This document shows positions 45,476-52,626 of a stretch of DNA of 64,000 nt, piece by piece (position 1 is the first letter of the stretch; each line of letters starts with the position of its first letter). The position numbers and the translations under genes were made by a program. The notes beneath the pieces are model-generated. The model had not been told where the DNA came from. It saw only the letters and a list, made by a program, of their open reading frames with translations, and did no database searches. The stretch spans positions 3,109,687-3,173,686 of the forward strand of contig NZ_KB910518.1 of NCBI RefSeq assembly GCF_000374185.1, written 5' to 3'. This DNA is from Paenibacillus sp. HW567. GTDB taxonomy: Bacteria > Bacillota > Bacilli > Paenibacillales > Paenibacillaceae.

Positions 45476-45489
45476 AAAATCAATCAAAG

Positions 45490-45768
45490 TCATTTCAACT
45501 TCAGAATTTCTTGTTCAGAAAGTCCTGAAACTTGTGCAATGACGTTAACTTCAAGCCCAATTCCTAACATATTCTTGGCTACTTCTACCGCTTTTTTATA
45601 TTCCCCTGTAGCCACGCCCTCAGCAATGCCCTCAGCCTTAGCTCCGTTCATTCGTGAGGCCTCATCACGCAAATACTTCATCCGGGCATCATACTCCATA
45701 CGTGTAGCGGCATCCTGACTCAAAAACTCTAGAGTATCCATTGCTTTTTTCAACATCGGTTCATTCAC
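45490..45768 (-). CDS. Candidate internal product of the Rpn gene (RpnS-like, 92 aa)
   Basis: Within the same frame a perfect GGGAGG (45777-45782) stands 8 nt before an in-frame GTG at 45768, with an ATG four codons on (45756). Translation from there gives only the C-terminal helical domain, without the nuclease core. Intragenic C-terminal products that inhibit the full-length toxin have been described for Escherichia coli rpn genes. Whether this site is used here is inference. Confidence 0.45.
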   Translation of the reverse strand: MNEPMLKKAMDTLEFLSQDAATRMEYDARMKYLRDEASRMNGAKAEGIAEGVATGEYKKAVEVAKNMLGIGLEVNVIAQVSGLSEQEILKLK

Positions 45769-46338
45769 GGTCAGCACCTCCCAGTTTGGTTGTTCAACAC
45801 CCTTCAGGAATAATAACCAGTTGATAAGACCACCTGTTAAGGGAACGGCTTGCTCCTCCAGCTTCGTTAATTCCATTACATGAATCTCCAGATCATTGTT
45901 CAGCGGAATCCCAGTGTGATCCTCCCGAAGGCGAAACACATTATGATGGCGGTCATTCGGCAGACAGGAGTAGTTCAAGATATTGATTGTTACACACTTT
46001 TTCAATTGGCTGTAATCGTCGCCTTTTTGAATCTGGTGGTAATACATCTCGCTCCAGTAGAAAAGTGTACGCTTCTCCATGTTGTACGGGTTGAACAATT
46101 GCATTTCGATGTTGATCCGCTTGCCCTCAGCTGTTTTGGCCTTGATATCCAGAATCGACTGTTTCTCAGCAGGAGCATCTTTGTCGGTGTACGGATTCAT
46201 TAATATGATTTCAGTCAGCGGCGGTTCACCGGACTCCATGAAGGTACTGTTGAGAAAAGCCAGCAGGACATCCTTGTTATTCTCACTGCCGAATATTTTC
46301 TTGAAGATAAAGTCATTGCGTGCGTCGAGTAATTCCAC
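45490..46338 (-). CDS. Rpn-family PD-(D/E)XK nuclease
   Basis: 282 residues from the GTG at 46338 (GGAG 8 nt upstream; an earlier GTG at 46347 overlaps that site). The N-terminal domain carries the Rpn signature ARNDFIFKKIFGSENNKDVL and the nuclease core ILDIKAKTAEGKRINIEMQL (Asp, Glu-x-Gln), with YWSEMYYHQIQKGDDYSQL. The C-terminal quarter is helical with EGIAEGVATGEYKKAVEVAK. Annotated elsewhere as transposase-like, these are DNases linked to recombination and anti-phage defence. Rightmost gene of the element, beside attR. Confidence 0.9.
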   Translation of the reverse strand: MELLDARNDFIFKKIFGSENNKDVLLAFLNSTFMESGEPPLTEIILMNPYTDKDAPAEKQSILDIKAKTAEGKRINIEMQLFNPYNMEKRTLFYWSEMYYHQIQKGDDYSQLKKCVTINILNYSCLPNDRHHNVFRLREDHTGIPLNNDLEIHVMELTKLEEQAVPLTGGLINWLLFLKGVEQPNWEVLTVNEPMLKKAMDTLEFLSQDAATRMEYDARMKYLRDEASRMNGAKAEGIAEGVATGEYKKAVEVAKNMLGIGLEVNVIAQVSGLSEQEILKLK

Positions 46339-46462
46339 GATTATCACTCCAATCTTATGTGTTTATTATATCATGGCACAACTACGTGTTGTAGACAAAG
46401 CCAGCCCTTTTGTCCCCATATATTGCTATTCTGTCCCCAAAGCTCTATGCAGCATACCAGCA

Positions 46463-46497
46463 AACGGTCACCTTCGTGGTCACACACTGGTCACGAA
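46463..46497 (+). repeat. Candidate integrase arm-type sites, right end
   Basis: CGGTCAC, then TGGTCAC (46477-46483) and TGGTCAC (46488-46494), the last two 11 bp apart, in the same orientation and spacing as at 37108-37125. It lies 114 bp inside the right att site. Confidence 0.5.
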
Positions 46498-46610
46498 CTC
46501 GAAATAATAAGCGGAAACGACAGGTCACATTTCAATGTAAAAAAGCCGAAAACCCTTGATAAACAAGGACTTCCGGCTATGTTGGGATACAGCAGTTTAT
46601 AAGCCTGTCA

Positions 46611-46658
46611 ATCTTGACAGGGTAGGGGTCATGGGTTCGAACCCCATCCGTCCTATAC
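46611..46658 (+). repeat. Right attachment site (48-bp direct repeat)
   Basis: Exact copy of 36980-37027: the 3' part of tRNA-Val without its 5' half. With the left copy it delimits a 9.63-kb element. Confidence 0.93.
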
Positions 46659-46673
46659 TGCATTATCCTCTTT

Positions 46674-46699
46674 AACCCCTTATTTTATAAGGGGTTTTT
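46674..46699 (+). terminator. Terminator after the right att site
   Basis: AACCCCTTATTTTATAAGGGGTTTTT. Its core CCTTATTTTATAAGG is shared with the terminator after the third tRNA-like copy (52243-52262). Confidence 0.85.
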
Positions 46700-46939
46700 C
46701 CTTTTGATTCAATGACGATGTACCGCTGTTGAAGCATTAAAATTTTGAGTTGGGGACGAACTGGGGACGATTTTTTTGTTCTTTTTATAAAAAAAGTAGC
46801 CACTCATGATTTTCAAGGCAGCCACTATTTTTTTTCGTCGTGACTACTTTTACCGGGAGTGATATTTTCATAACCCGAAGAGTCATCCTCACTTTTGTAT
46901 TCCAAGTATTTCTCATCTATAGGATTGTCATATTTAATC
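46700..46939. other. Gene-free stretch with paired TGGGGAC motifs
   Basis: No ORF of note. Two TGGGGAC motifs 11 bp apart lie near 46751-46769 (TTGGGGACGAACTGGGGACG). They mirror the TGGTCAC pair of the neighbouring element and look like arm sites of another integrase. Confidence 0.4.
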
Positions 46940-47156
46940 ACGTGTGTGCTAATCAAGTTGCACTTCTCTTCTCAAAATATAACTCCGAATATCAAGGATC
47001 TTCGGACTGCGTTGGGACTGGGGAGAAACACTATAGCCAAAATGGAGAAAAAAGATTACGTATCATTTAGAAGTCATTGATAAGTTCTGTTCTTACATGG
47101 GCGTTCCGGTGAATGAAATAATCGAACACAAGAACGAAGAAACCCCGCCAGTATAA
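46940..47156 (+). pseudogene. Frameshifted XRE-type regulator (YozG-like)
   Basis: The frame reads ITPNIKDLRTALGLGRNTIA and KMEKKDYVS, then stops soon after. Deleting one T from the TTT at 47066-47068 restores a typical ending (LEVIDKFCSYMGVPVNEIIE, then HKNEETPPV and TAA at 47154). This is the layout of short Cro/CI regulators. The 5' end is also unclear. A single-base insertion in an otherwise recognisable gene points to recent decay (or an assembly error). Confidence 0.7.
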
Positions 47157-47178
47157 TTTACTGACGGGGCTTCTTCGT
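47136..47178 (+). terminator. Terminator after the regulator pseudogene
   Basis: GAAGAAACCCCGCCAGT...ACTGACGGGGCTTCTTC, a near-perfect long stem overlapping the end of the frame. Confidence 0.75.
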
Positions 47179-47193
47179 CTTCAGGCGCTTGAT

Positions 47194-47564
47194 TCATTTT
47201 CCTGATGGGACACTTTTCAAAGATGCAAGAAAAAGGCCCATATATTTTAAAAATCGTATGCTGATCTCCGAGCGTAGTATTTTCCTAACAATTCCAAACC
47301 GGTCATCATAACCCCGACAAACATAACTATGAAAAATAACCCCATCATTAGTTTCGTCGCTATACATTTTGATATTCCGTTGCCGTAATTCGCGGTTGAC
47401 CTTAGACAAATCTTTAGTAATACAATTATGAATTGAATGATTTGTTCAAAAATTTGCTTAAACAAATGGGATGAGTTCCGAAGGTCCTGTAAACTTTTAT
47501 CGCACATGGTCAACATATATGGGAACATGATGGCATCCCGCATCAGGGTCAGTTCTTCCATCAT
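47194..47564 (-). pseudogene. Frameshifted small phage-like protein (MRDAIMFP family)
   Basis: The 5' half reads EELTLMRDAIMFPYMLTMCD in one frame, and the 3' half SKVNRELRQRNIKMYSDETN, then FHSYVCRGYDDRF, in another. The shift lies around 47420-47450. Together they give the layout of a small protein of Bacillaceae mobile regions (MRDA-FP start, CRGY-RF near the end). GGGAGAATA precedes the ATG at 47564. The 22 codons upstream (start LLTDHQEQ) may be a YolD remnant. Function unknown. Confidence 0.55.
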
Positions 47565-47668
47565 TATTCTCCCTGTCTGCCGACTTTTATTTCGGTTCTC
47601 ATATTGCTCCTGATGATCCGTTAAAAGCATCTTTGATTGTCACCTTTCATTACCATCAAGCTTAGTCA

Positions 47669-47866
47669 TTATGCTGTAGCTCCTTTACGTACTTGTTGCC
47701 AGGCGAGTATATTGTCTGCCAAAAAGACCCGTGGCGCACCGGTGCTTACACAAGTCGCCCGAATGCGGCCGTCACGTATCCCGAGTACTTCAATCTTTCG
47801 TTGTGTGATCTTCTCCGTCTTGTCCTGGTATATAATTTCAATCGTTTGGCCCACACACATCTTCAT
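47669..47866 (-). CDS. Small WYL-like hypothetical protein, 65 aa
   Basis: From the ATG at 47866, preceded by GGAGG. QTIEIIYQDKTEKITQRKIE and GIRDGRIRATCVSTGAPRVF (then LADNILAWQQV) resemble the short WYL-type proteins that accompany YolD/DinB genes in Paenibacillus mobile regions. Here the partner genes are missing or broken; the MRDAIMFP pseudogene follows on the same strand. Function unknown. Confidence 0.65.
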   Translation of the reverse strand: MKMCVGQTIEIIYQDKTEKITQRKIEVLGIRDGRIRATCVSTGAPRVFLADNILAWQQVRKGATA

Positions 47867-48078
47867 GACCAATCGCCTCCAATATAAGTAAGAACGTATG
47901 TTTGTATTATAGCCAAACATACGTTCTAAATACAACAAGTAACTTATTCTCACTATGGATATAAAAGAAATTACTTAGCTTCACTCACATAATTGCAGAT
48001 ATAGACATATATGTTTAGACAATCCTTGTTAAGTTTTGTAAAGTCAATAGCGATAATACATAATGAGGAGTGTATCAA

Positions 48079-48834
48079 ATGAAAAAGATCAAATATCTAT
48101 TGATGTTTTTGCTTATCTTCACTACTGTACCATTATCCAATGTATTTGCGGCCACGGAAGACTATTACTTAGGGGATTTAGGATTTGATTCCAATAAAAC
48201 AGTCTCTCATTTCTATTTCACAGATAGTTTCAGTGGTGTCGCAGCTAATCGCGTTGATGTATTTGATAAAAATAATGTTCTATTAAAAACATTTACTAAT
48301 CCTGGATTTAATGATGCCTTAACTGTTAGTAACTTTAATGTCCGATACATCGTTGTCTATTTCACCAATAGTCCTGTAACTATGGCTTATGCTACCAACG
48401 GTAGTGGTAATAAATTAACATTAGTTAAAAACGGAGCCATCCCAGTATTAACGCCTTCCCCTAAACCCACTACTGAACCAATTCCTACACCAACATCATC
48501 ACCTGTACCAACAGCGACACCGACTCCAACTCCAATAGCTACGGCAACACCGACACCATCAGCGACACCGACTGCAACACCAGAACAACCGACTGGTGAT
48601 AGAGCGATGCTTACGATTACTTTCATGAACGGAACAGAAAAAGAATATGATCTCCAAATGTCCGAGGTTGATGCTTTCTTGAACTGGTATGATGCCCGTG
48701 ATGCAGGCAGAGGCCCCGGATCGTATGCAATTGATAAGCACACGAATAATAAAGGCCCATTCAGCAAACGTAAAGATTATGTTGTATTCGATAAGATCCT
48801 AACCTTTGAAGTAAGTGAGTATACAGCTCAATAA
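48079..48834 (+). CDS. Secreted protein with Pro/Thr-rich linker
   Basis: 251 residues from the ATG at 48079 (GAGGAG 8 nt upstream). A signal peptide (1-24, cleaved near VFAATED), an N-terminal beta-rich domain (about 25-115), a linker of repeated P-T-x units (about 120-172, TPTPTPIATATPTPSATPTA), and a C-terminal domain of about 75 residues (MLTITFMNGTEKEYDLQMSE, AFLNWYDARDAGRGPGSYAI, KGPFSKRKDYVVFDKILTFE). I have an impression of that C-terminal domain from other Paenibacillus surface or phage-tail proteins but cannot name it. Single gene with terminator. Confidence 0.75.
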   Translation: MKKIKYLLMFLLIFTTVPLSNVFAATEDYYLGDLGFDSNKTVSHFYFTDSFSGVAANRVDVFDKNNVLLKTFTNPGFNDALTVSNFNVRYIVVYFTNSPVTMAYATNGSGNKLTLVKNGAIPVLTPSPKPTTEPIPTPTSSPVPTATPTPTPIATATPTPSATPTATPEQPTGDRAMLTITFMNGTEKEYDLQMSEVDAFLNWYDARDAGRGPGSYAIDKHTNNKGPFSKRKDYVVFDKILTFEVSEYTAQ

Positions 48835-48841
48835 ACAAAAA

Positions 48842-48880
48842 CAAACCCGTCCGCCTTATTATAAGGTTGATGGGTTTTTT
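48842..48880 (+). terminator. Terminator of the secreted Pro/Thr protein gene
   Basis: CAAACCCGTCCGCCTTATTATAAGGTTGATGGGTTTTTTAT; imperfect stem with T run, 8 nt past the stop. Confidence 0.75.
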
Positions 48881-48901
48881 ATACTTTCATCTTCTGCTCT
48901 C

Positions 48902-49660
48902 CTAATTATCCGATGTTTCAGATGATTTCTGAATAAGTTCACCTGATAATTTGCTTTGGCGAGCTAATTCAATTGCTTCTACCCACGTTATTCCGTGTTT
49001 GTAAATGGTTGCGACATGAGGTGAGTGTCCTGCCTCGATATACTCGGTCGTTGTTAGTAATTTTCCGGCAGTTAAAAGGATGTCTCGCAGGATAGTTGCA
49101 ATTTGCTCTATCTTGATATCTCTTGGATTGTATCGTATATATTCAACGCCCGCCTCCTGGCAAGCGACTTGAAATGAGTGATATCTTTTTAAAATGGTCA
49201 TATATGAAGGTTTAAGTCCACTCTCTTTATATTGTTTAATGGTAAGAGATCCACCATATATTTTAGAGGCTGATTTTAATGCATCAATGATTTGTTTATC
49301 CTTATAAGATTTGCCTTTCTTCTTCCCCTCACTACCTACCTTTGGTTTATTGGGGATGAATTTAACTCCTGCTAATTCACACGCAGCTGCTAGTGTTCCG
49401 AATCTTGAAGTAATCCCGCGAATAGTTGGTCTACACTTTGATTTTTCGTAGATAGCTTGGCTAACATACCCGTTTTCTGACTCCACCTTCTTCAATTGCG
49501 CATAGATTTCATCGTTAGAATAAACTTGATTGGGGCTGCTTGCAATTCCAGAGATGTGCAAAGCTTTTTTTAGACTCCCATAACGAAGGGTCGATTCTTC
49601 GCTAACTTTTTGCAGTAGTGAAATAAATTCAATTTCATCCATCTCATGTATATTCATCAT
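48902..49660 (-). CDS. Protein with homing-endonuclease-associated (HNH_repeat-like) repeats
   Basis: 252 residues containing about three repeats of roughly 60 residues, each ending in a phrase like FGTLAAACELAGVKF, FQVACQEAGVEY or WVEAIELARQS and containing a Y-x-x-S/A-x-x-x-P-S/T start (IYEKSKCRPTIRGITSRF, QYKESGLKPSYMTILKRY, EYIEAGHSPHVATIYKHG). These resemble DNA-binding repeats found beside HNH homing nucleases. No HNH nuclease motif is visible. It is the last gene of a decaying minus-strand operon. A DNA-binding role is inference. Confidence 0.7.
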   Translation of the reverse strand: MMNIHEMDEIEFISLLQKVSEESTLRYGSLKKALHISGIASSPNQVYSNDEIYAQLKKVESENGYVSQAIYEKSKCRPTIRGITSRFGTLAAACELAGVKFIPNKPKVGSEGKKKGKSYKDKQIIDALKSASKIYGGSLTIKQYKESGLKPSYMTILKRYHSFQVACQEAGVEYIRYNPRDIKIEQIATILRDILLTAGKLLTTTEYIEAGHSPHVATIYKHGITWVEAIELARQSKLSGELIQKSSETSDN

Positions 49661-49676
49661 TTCATCTTCTGAGTCA

Positions 49677-49906
49677 TTAGGGAATTACAGTATACATTCT
49701 AAATTCAAATCTCTCTCGAAGGAAGCGAGCGCCATTGATCTTGATCGACTCCGGCGTATATCCCTCAACGATCCCGCCATGATCCATCGGGTGGCCGATA
49801 GGGTCCGGCTCTTCCCTATACCGGACGAGTACCTTGGATTGTGGGCAGCCGCCAGAAAGTCAGCTTCACTTTGCAGGACTTTATATGTAGTGCTCAAAAT
49901 AATCAT
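49677..49906 (-). pseudogene. Twice-frameshifted small protein gene
   Basis: Reading KVLQSEADFLAAAHNP, then after a one-base deletion near 49845 the next frame KVLVRYREEPDPIGHPMDHG, GIVEGYTPESIKINGARFLR. After a second shift near 49712 comes EFRMYTVIP and TAA (49677-49679). The joined peptide is coherent, so both shifts look like damage to a real gene. It lies 3 bp from the preceding membrane-protein gene and 16 bp before the HNH_repeat-like gene. Family unknown. Confidence 0.6.
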
Positions 49907-49909
49907 CTC

Positions 49910-50134
49910 CTAAAAAGGGAACGCAAACAGCGCTATGCCTAAAGCTGCAACTCCTGCGATCAACATCCCAACGCCTTTTCTGTTTTTCAAATAGTTATAT
50001 CCCCCTATACATAAAAACGTTCCACCCATCGTTACAATCATCAATGATGGTCTCTGATCACCACCGTCATAGTCATTGATTAACATCGACATGCCTAGAA
50101 GAATTGTTGCCGAACTAAAATGGACACCTAACAC
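49910..50134 (-). CDS. Small membrane protein, 74 aa (possibly 5'-damaged)
   Basis: Two or three hydrophobic segments (FSSATILLGMSMLI, PSLMIVTMGGTFLCIGG, VGMLIAGVAALGIALFAFPF). The GTG at 50134 has no ribosome site. The same frame is open upstream (KSEKIKKALRVLGV) to an AGGAGG with only ATC or TTA at the expected start distance, so the original start codon may be lost. First gene of a decaying operon. No function recognised. Confidence 0.5.
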   Translation of the reverse strand: MLGVHFSSATILLGMSMLINDYDGGDQRPSLMIVTMGGTFLCIGGYNYLKNRKGVGMLIAGVAALGIALFAFPF

Positions 50135-50271
50135 CCTTAAGGCTTTTTTGATTTTCTCACTTTTTAAGATAAACTCCTCCTCGTCGTTAGGGCATGATGC
50201 TTCCGTATATTTTTAATATAATTCCTACCCCACATTATGTATATGACGATAAGGAGAACTTTCCTGGACGC

Positions 50272-50303
50272 AAAAAAGTACCCCGCCAGTCTTGGTGGGG
50301 TAC
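50272..50303 (-). terminator. Terminator of a decayed minus-strand gene
   Basis: Minus strand GTACCCCACCAAGACTGGCGGGGTAC followed by TTTTTTG. It has no intact gene in front of it, only the 50304-50480 remnant. Confidence 0.7.
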
Positions 50304-50480
50304 TGTGCTTCCTTAGTATCTAAATTGGTTTCATTCGGGTTGTGCACATCAACCGTGCCGTCTGGATTGAGTTTTCCTCTAACGCCCACTCGCGGCTGTT
50401 CGTGGTTGCCTTACCGCATAGCGCGTCATGGCGTTAAGCTGGTAGTGGTAATGGATGTTGTCGTTATCGTCTTCAAAGTG
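50304..50480 (-). pseudogene. Decayed gene fragment
   Basis: Coherent peptides appear in different minus-strand frames: HFEDDNDNIHYHYQLNAMTR near 50420-50480, then NHEQPRVGVRGKLNPDGTVD and HNPNETNLDTKEA near 50310-50400. Each is well formed but they need frameshifts to join. They end at a terminator, as the tail of a real gene would. Identity unknown. Confidence 0.45.
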
Positions 50481-50634
50481 TCACCCACACCGGATCTCCT
50501 TCCGAATCCTCGGTCCTCATAAAACATCTGATCCAGCGGTAGACGTTGTAGACCGTTTTTCAGTTCCTTCAATCATGGTCCGCCGATAATAGTTATTGAT
50601 TTCGGAAATACTGTTGTAAAAGGAGGTTGATCTT

Positions 50635-50994
50635 CTGAAGAAGAATCCCATTATTATCTTGTTGTTAAGCAGCTTTCTGTTGTCTCCTACCATAAGCGCT
50701 AATTCAAATGATAAGGAATTGCTCTGCGAGGAGACTCTACTCACCATGCTGAGTCCAACTATCAGCAACGCAGTAAATGGATATTATGGCTCTCCCCGGC
50801 AATATGGCCTCTATGATGCAGAGGTGATTAACATTGAACGTGAACGAAATGGAGAATTCTTATTTAATGTAACCGTCAGGGTTAAGACTTTTACTGGCCC
50901 TCATAATCCTCCATATGGTATTGAGACAATGATTATAGCTGTTGATCCCGCACACCCGATGGTGATTGACTTTAAACATCAGGATGTGAAATAG
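50635..50994 (+). CDS. DUF3888 family secreted protein
   Basis: The DUF3888 body is clear: KELLCEETLLTMLSPTISNA, YYGSPRQYGLYDAEVINIE, VRVKTFTGPHNPPYG, with a final VIDFKHQDVK. A signal peptide needs the codons before the first TTG (50659). From CTG at 50635, 8 nt after AGGAGG (50621-50626), the product is 119 residues with a KK-start and hydrophobic core ending at about 24. CTG would be an unusual start; a TTG at 50659 is the fallback. Function of the family unknown. Confidence 0.7.
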   Translation: MKKNPIIILLLSSFLLSPTISANSNDKELLCEETLLTMLSPTISNAVNGYYGSPRQYGLYDAEVINIERERNGEFLFNVTVRVKTFTGPHNPPYGIETMIIAVDPAHPMVIDFKHQDVK

Positions 50995-51390
50995 AAATAT
51001 CTATTAAAAGGCAACTGTCCGAAGGGTATAGACACCGGCGGCCCGGGCTAAACATCCAATTACGCTCAAAATCTGAGATTTGGATATCCGACTGGATAGA
51101 AAGCCGGTTGACTCCATGTTCTCTGAGAATGCCAACTCCGTAACACTCTCAGGAAACTTGTACGGTACTGCTGCTAATTTTCTCCAGTACTCTGATACTT
51201 TTTAGCCAGCTTAAGATTATAGCTGTCGTTGAATAAAAGGAGGGGGCAGCCTTAGCTCAGAAGATAAACACGTGTGGTATTTGTTGAATCCTCAACGATG
51301 GTTACAATCGTAGCATAAAACGGAGACTCAGCCATGACATACTGTTTACTAACTTCGCTTTCACTTGCCTTCAGTATGAGTTTCATCCTT
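50995..51390. other. Gene-free stretch
   Basis: About 400 bp between the DUF3888 gene and the next pseudogene. No ORF, hairpin with T run, or recognisable peptide was found. Confidence 0.4.
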
Positions 51391-51671
51391 TTATGAAAAC
51401 TTCTCTTTCAACTTTCGGTATTTTGTTGCCCGGAGAATCCGGTAATATCCGGTCAGTGCCTCGTGATGCTGCTCATGCATGGCCCTGTAAAAAGTCTGGA
51501 AGCTCGCAGCATAACCTCTATCTCAAACTCGCTGCCAGCCTTCCGGTTACAATAACCGTCGATTAATGAAAAGATCGCTCCTTGCTCCCGCATCAGTTCT
51601 ACCGGCTGCGGGCAGGCTGCGCATTACTGGAGTATGCCACTAATTGCGTACACCGCCTCAAATCGGCTCAT
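51391..51671 (-). pseudogene. Broken small Cys-containing protein gene
   Basis: Minus strand from the ATG at 51671 after GGGAGGGAACGGAG: MSRFEAVYAISGILQ, a TAA at codon 16, then CAACPQPVELMREQGAIFSL and IDGYCNRKAGSEFE. After a shift come QTFYRAMHEQHHEALTGYYR and ILRATKYRKLKEKFS with TAA at 51391. The Cys pattern (C-x2-C...YC) hints at a small zinc-binding protein. Stop plus frameshift make it non-functional. Confidence 0.5.
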
Positions 51672-51842
51672 CTCCGTTCCCTCCCTTGGGGCTAGATTTG
51701 AACGAATTGCAATGATCTGTTTGCCGATTATGTGTCAAAAACGTTAAACTCCTACAACAAATGGGCCACTGCCCAGCTCATTCATTAGGCATTAGCATAG
51801 GATGCTTTATAACTTATTGATAACTTATTGGGAGGTAACAAA

Positions 51843-52088
51843 GTGCTGAATAATCAAATGTATCCAATGCATCAACAATTGCCGCAGGCAGTCATGGTCT
51901 ACCCTATTGATCCCTATGTGGTCGAAACCTTAATGTCTGTAAAGGGTAAGCATGTGTTGCTTGAAACCACTCGCGGCGGAATTAGCGGCTGTGTGATGGA
52001 GGTTAAGCCGGACCACGTTGTATTGGATATTAGAGGTAAAAAATTCTTTGTGCGCATTAGTGAGATCGTTTGGATTATGCCAGAATAA
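51843..52088 (+). CDS. DUF2642-type small protein
   Basis: 81 residues from the GTG at 51843, 6 nt after GGGAGG; the frame is open five codons earlier but that part is the ribosome site itself. TLMSVKGKHVLLETTRGGIS and VMEVKPDHVVLDIRGKKFFV give the fold expected of DUF2642/YuzF-like proteins (spore-coat or cell-surface associated in some Bacillus). Pro/Met-rich N-terminus (NNQMYPMHQQLPQAV). Role uncertain. Confidence 0.75.
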   Translation: MLNNQMYPMHQQLPQAVMVYPIDPYVVETLMSVKGKHVLLETTRGGISGCVMEVKPDHVVLDIRGKKFFVRISEIVWIMPE

Positions 52089-52220
52089 GCTTTTGGAGTG
52101 AGCTGCTGATGCAGCTCCTTTTGTTTGTTCTATAGGCTGAACTCCATCTGCCCCGCAGCAGGCCTATATCTCTGCAGTGACAGCGCCCAGCCGGAGCCTG
52201 CACACAATTCAGGCACGCTA

Positions 52221-52306
52221 CCCTATCCGTCCTATCCTGAAAAGCCTTATTTTATAAGGCTTTTTTGGCTTTTGTGAACAGAAAATGGGCATGCCAAAGA
52301 AGCCGT
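52221..52306 (+). repeat. Degenerate third copy of the tRNA-Val end and its flank
   Basis: CCCTATCCGTCCTAT, then an AAGCCTT...AAGGCTTTTTT terminator, then CAGAAAATGGGCATGCCAAA and GAAGCCGT. It parallels 37013-37099 (end of tRNA-Val plus left flank of the element) at most positions. Only the last 15 or so bases of the tRNA end remain. Marks an older insertion boundary at the same site. Confidence 0.75.
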
Positions 52307-52326
52307 AGGCCCCCAATTTAGTTATT

Positions 52327-52470
52327 CTAACCTTGCTGCACCAGATATACAAACCCGGAATATATACCAGCATACATACCTCCGTATTGAATCGCCGAAA
52401 CGTAGGTCAACGATCCGGACCAATAATTCCCATTGCTATCAACAAAGGTATATCTATAGTTATATGATAT
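52327..52470 (-). pseudogene. C-terminal remnant of a protein-coding gene
   Basis: Minus-strand frame ISYNYRYTFVDSNGNYWSGS, LTYVSAIQYGGMYAGIYSGF, VYLVQQG ending in TAG at 52327-52329. It is well formed and aromatic/Gly-rich like the end of a secreted protein, but has no start or upstream continuation within the gap. Confidence 0.4.
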
Positions 52471-52626
52471 AAATCATTATTTATAGAATTATTTAGTATT
52501 TTCTACTTTCTAGCGACTCTAATGAGTACATAATCAACGACTCAACTTCACATCTGCATCATTCTATGATAAGCTTACGAAGCAAACGCACGTTCTCTTA
52601 TTGATCAGTATTATTGGAGGGTTATC

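Larger units (their letters stand above)
44732..45489. other. Gene-free stretch with several hairpins
   Basis: 758 bp without a credible ORF. It holds a perfect hairpin TTTTCGCC-ATTTTT-GGCGAAAA (44824-44845), a terminator-like stem GCC...GGC around 45087-45130, and two terminators listed separately. A 66-codon frame at 45231-45431 lacks gene features and was not called. Confidence 0.5.
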
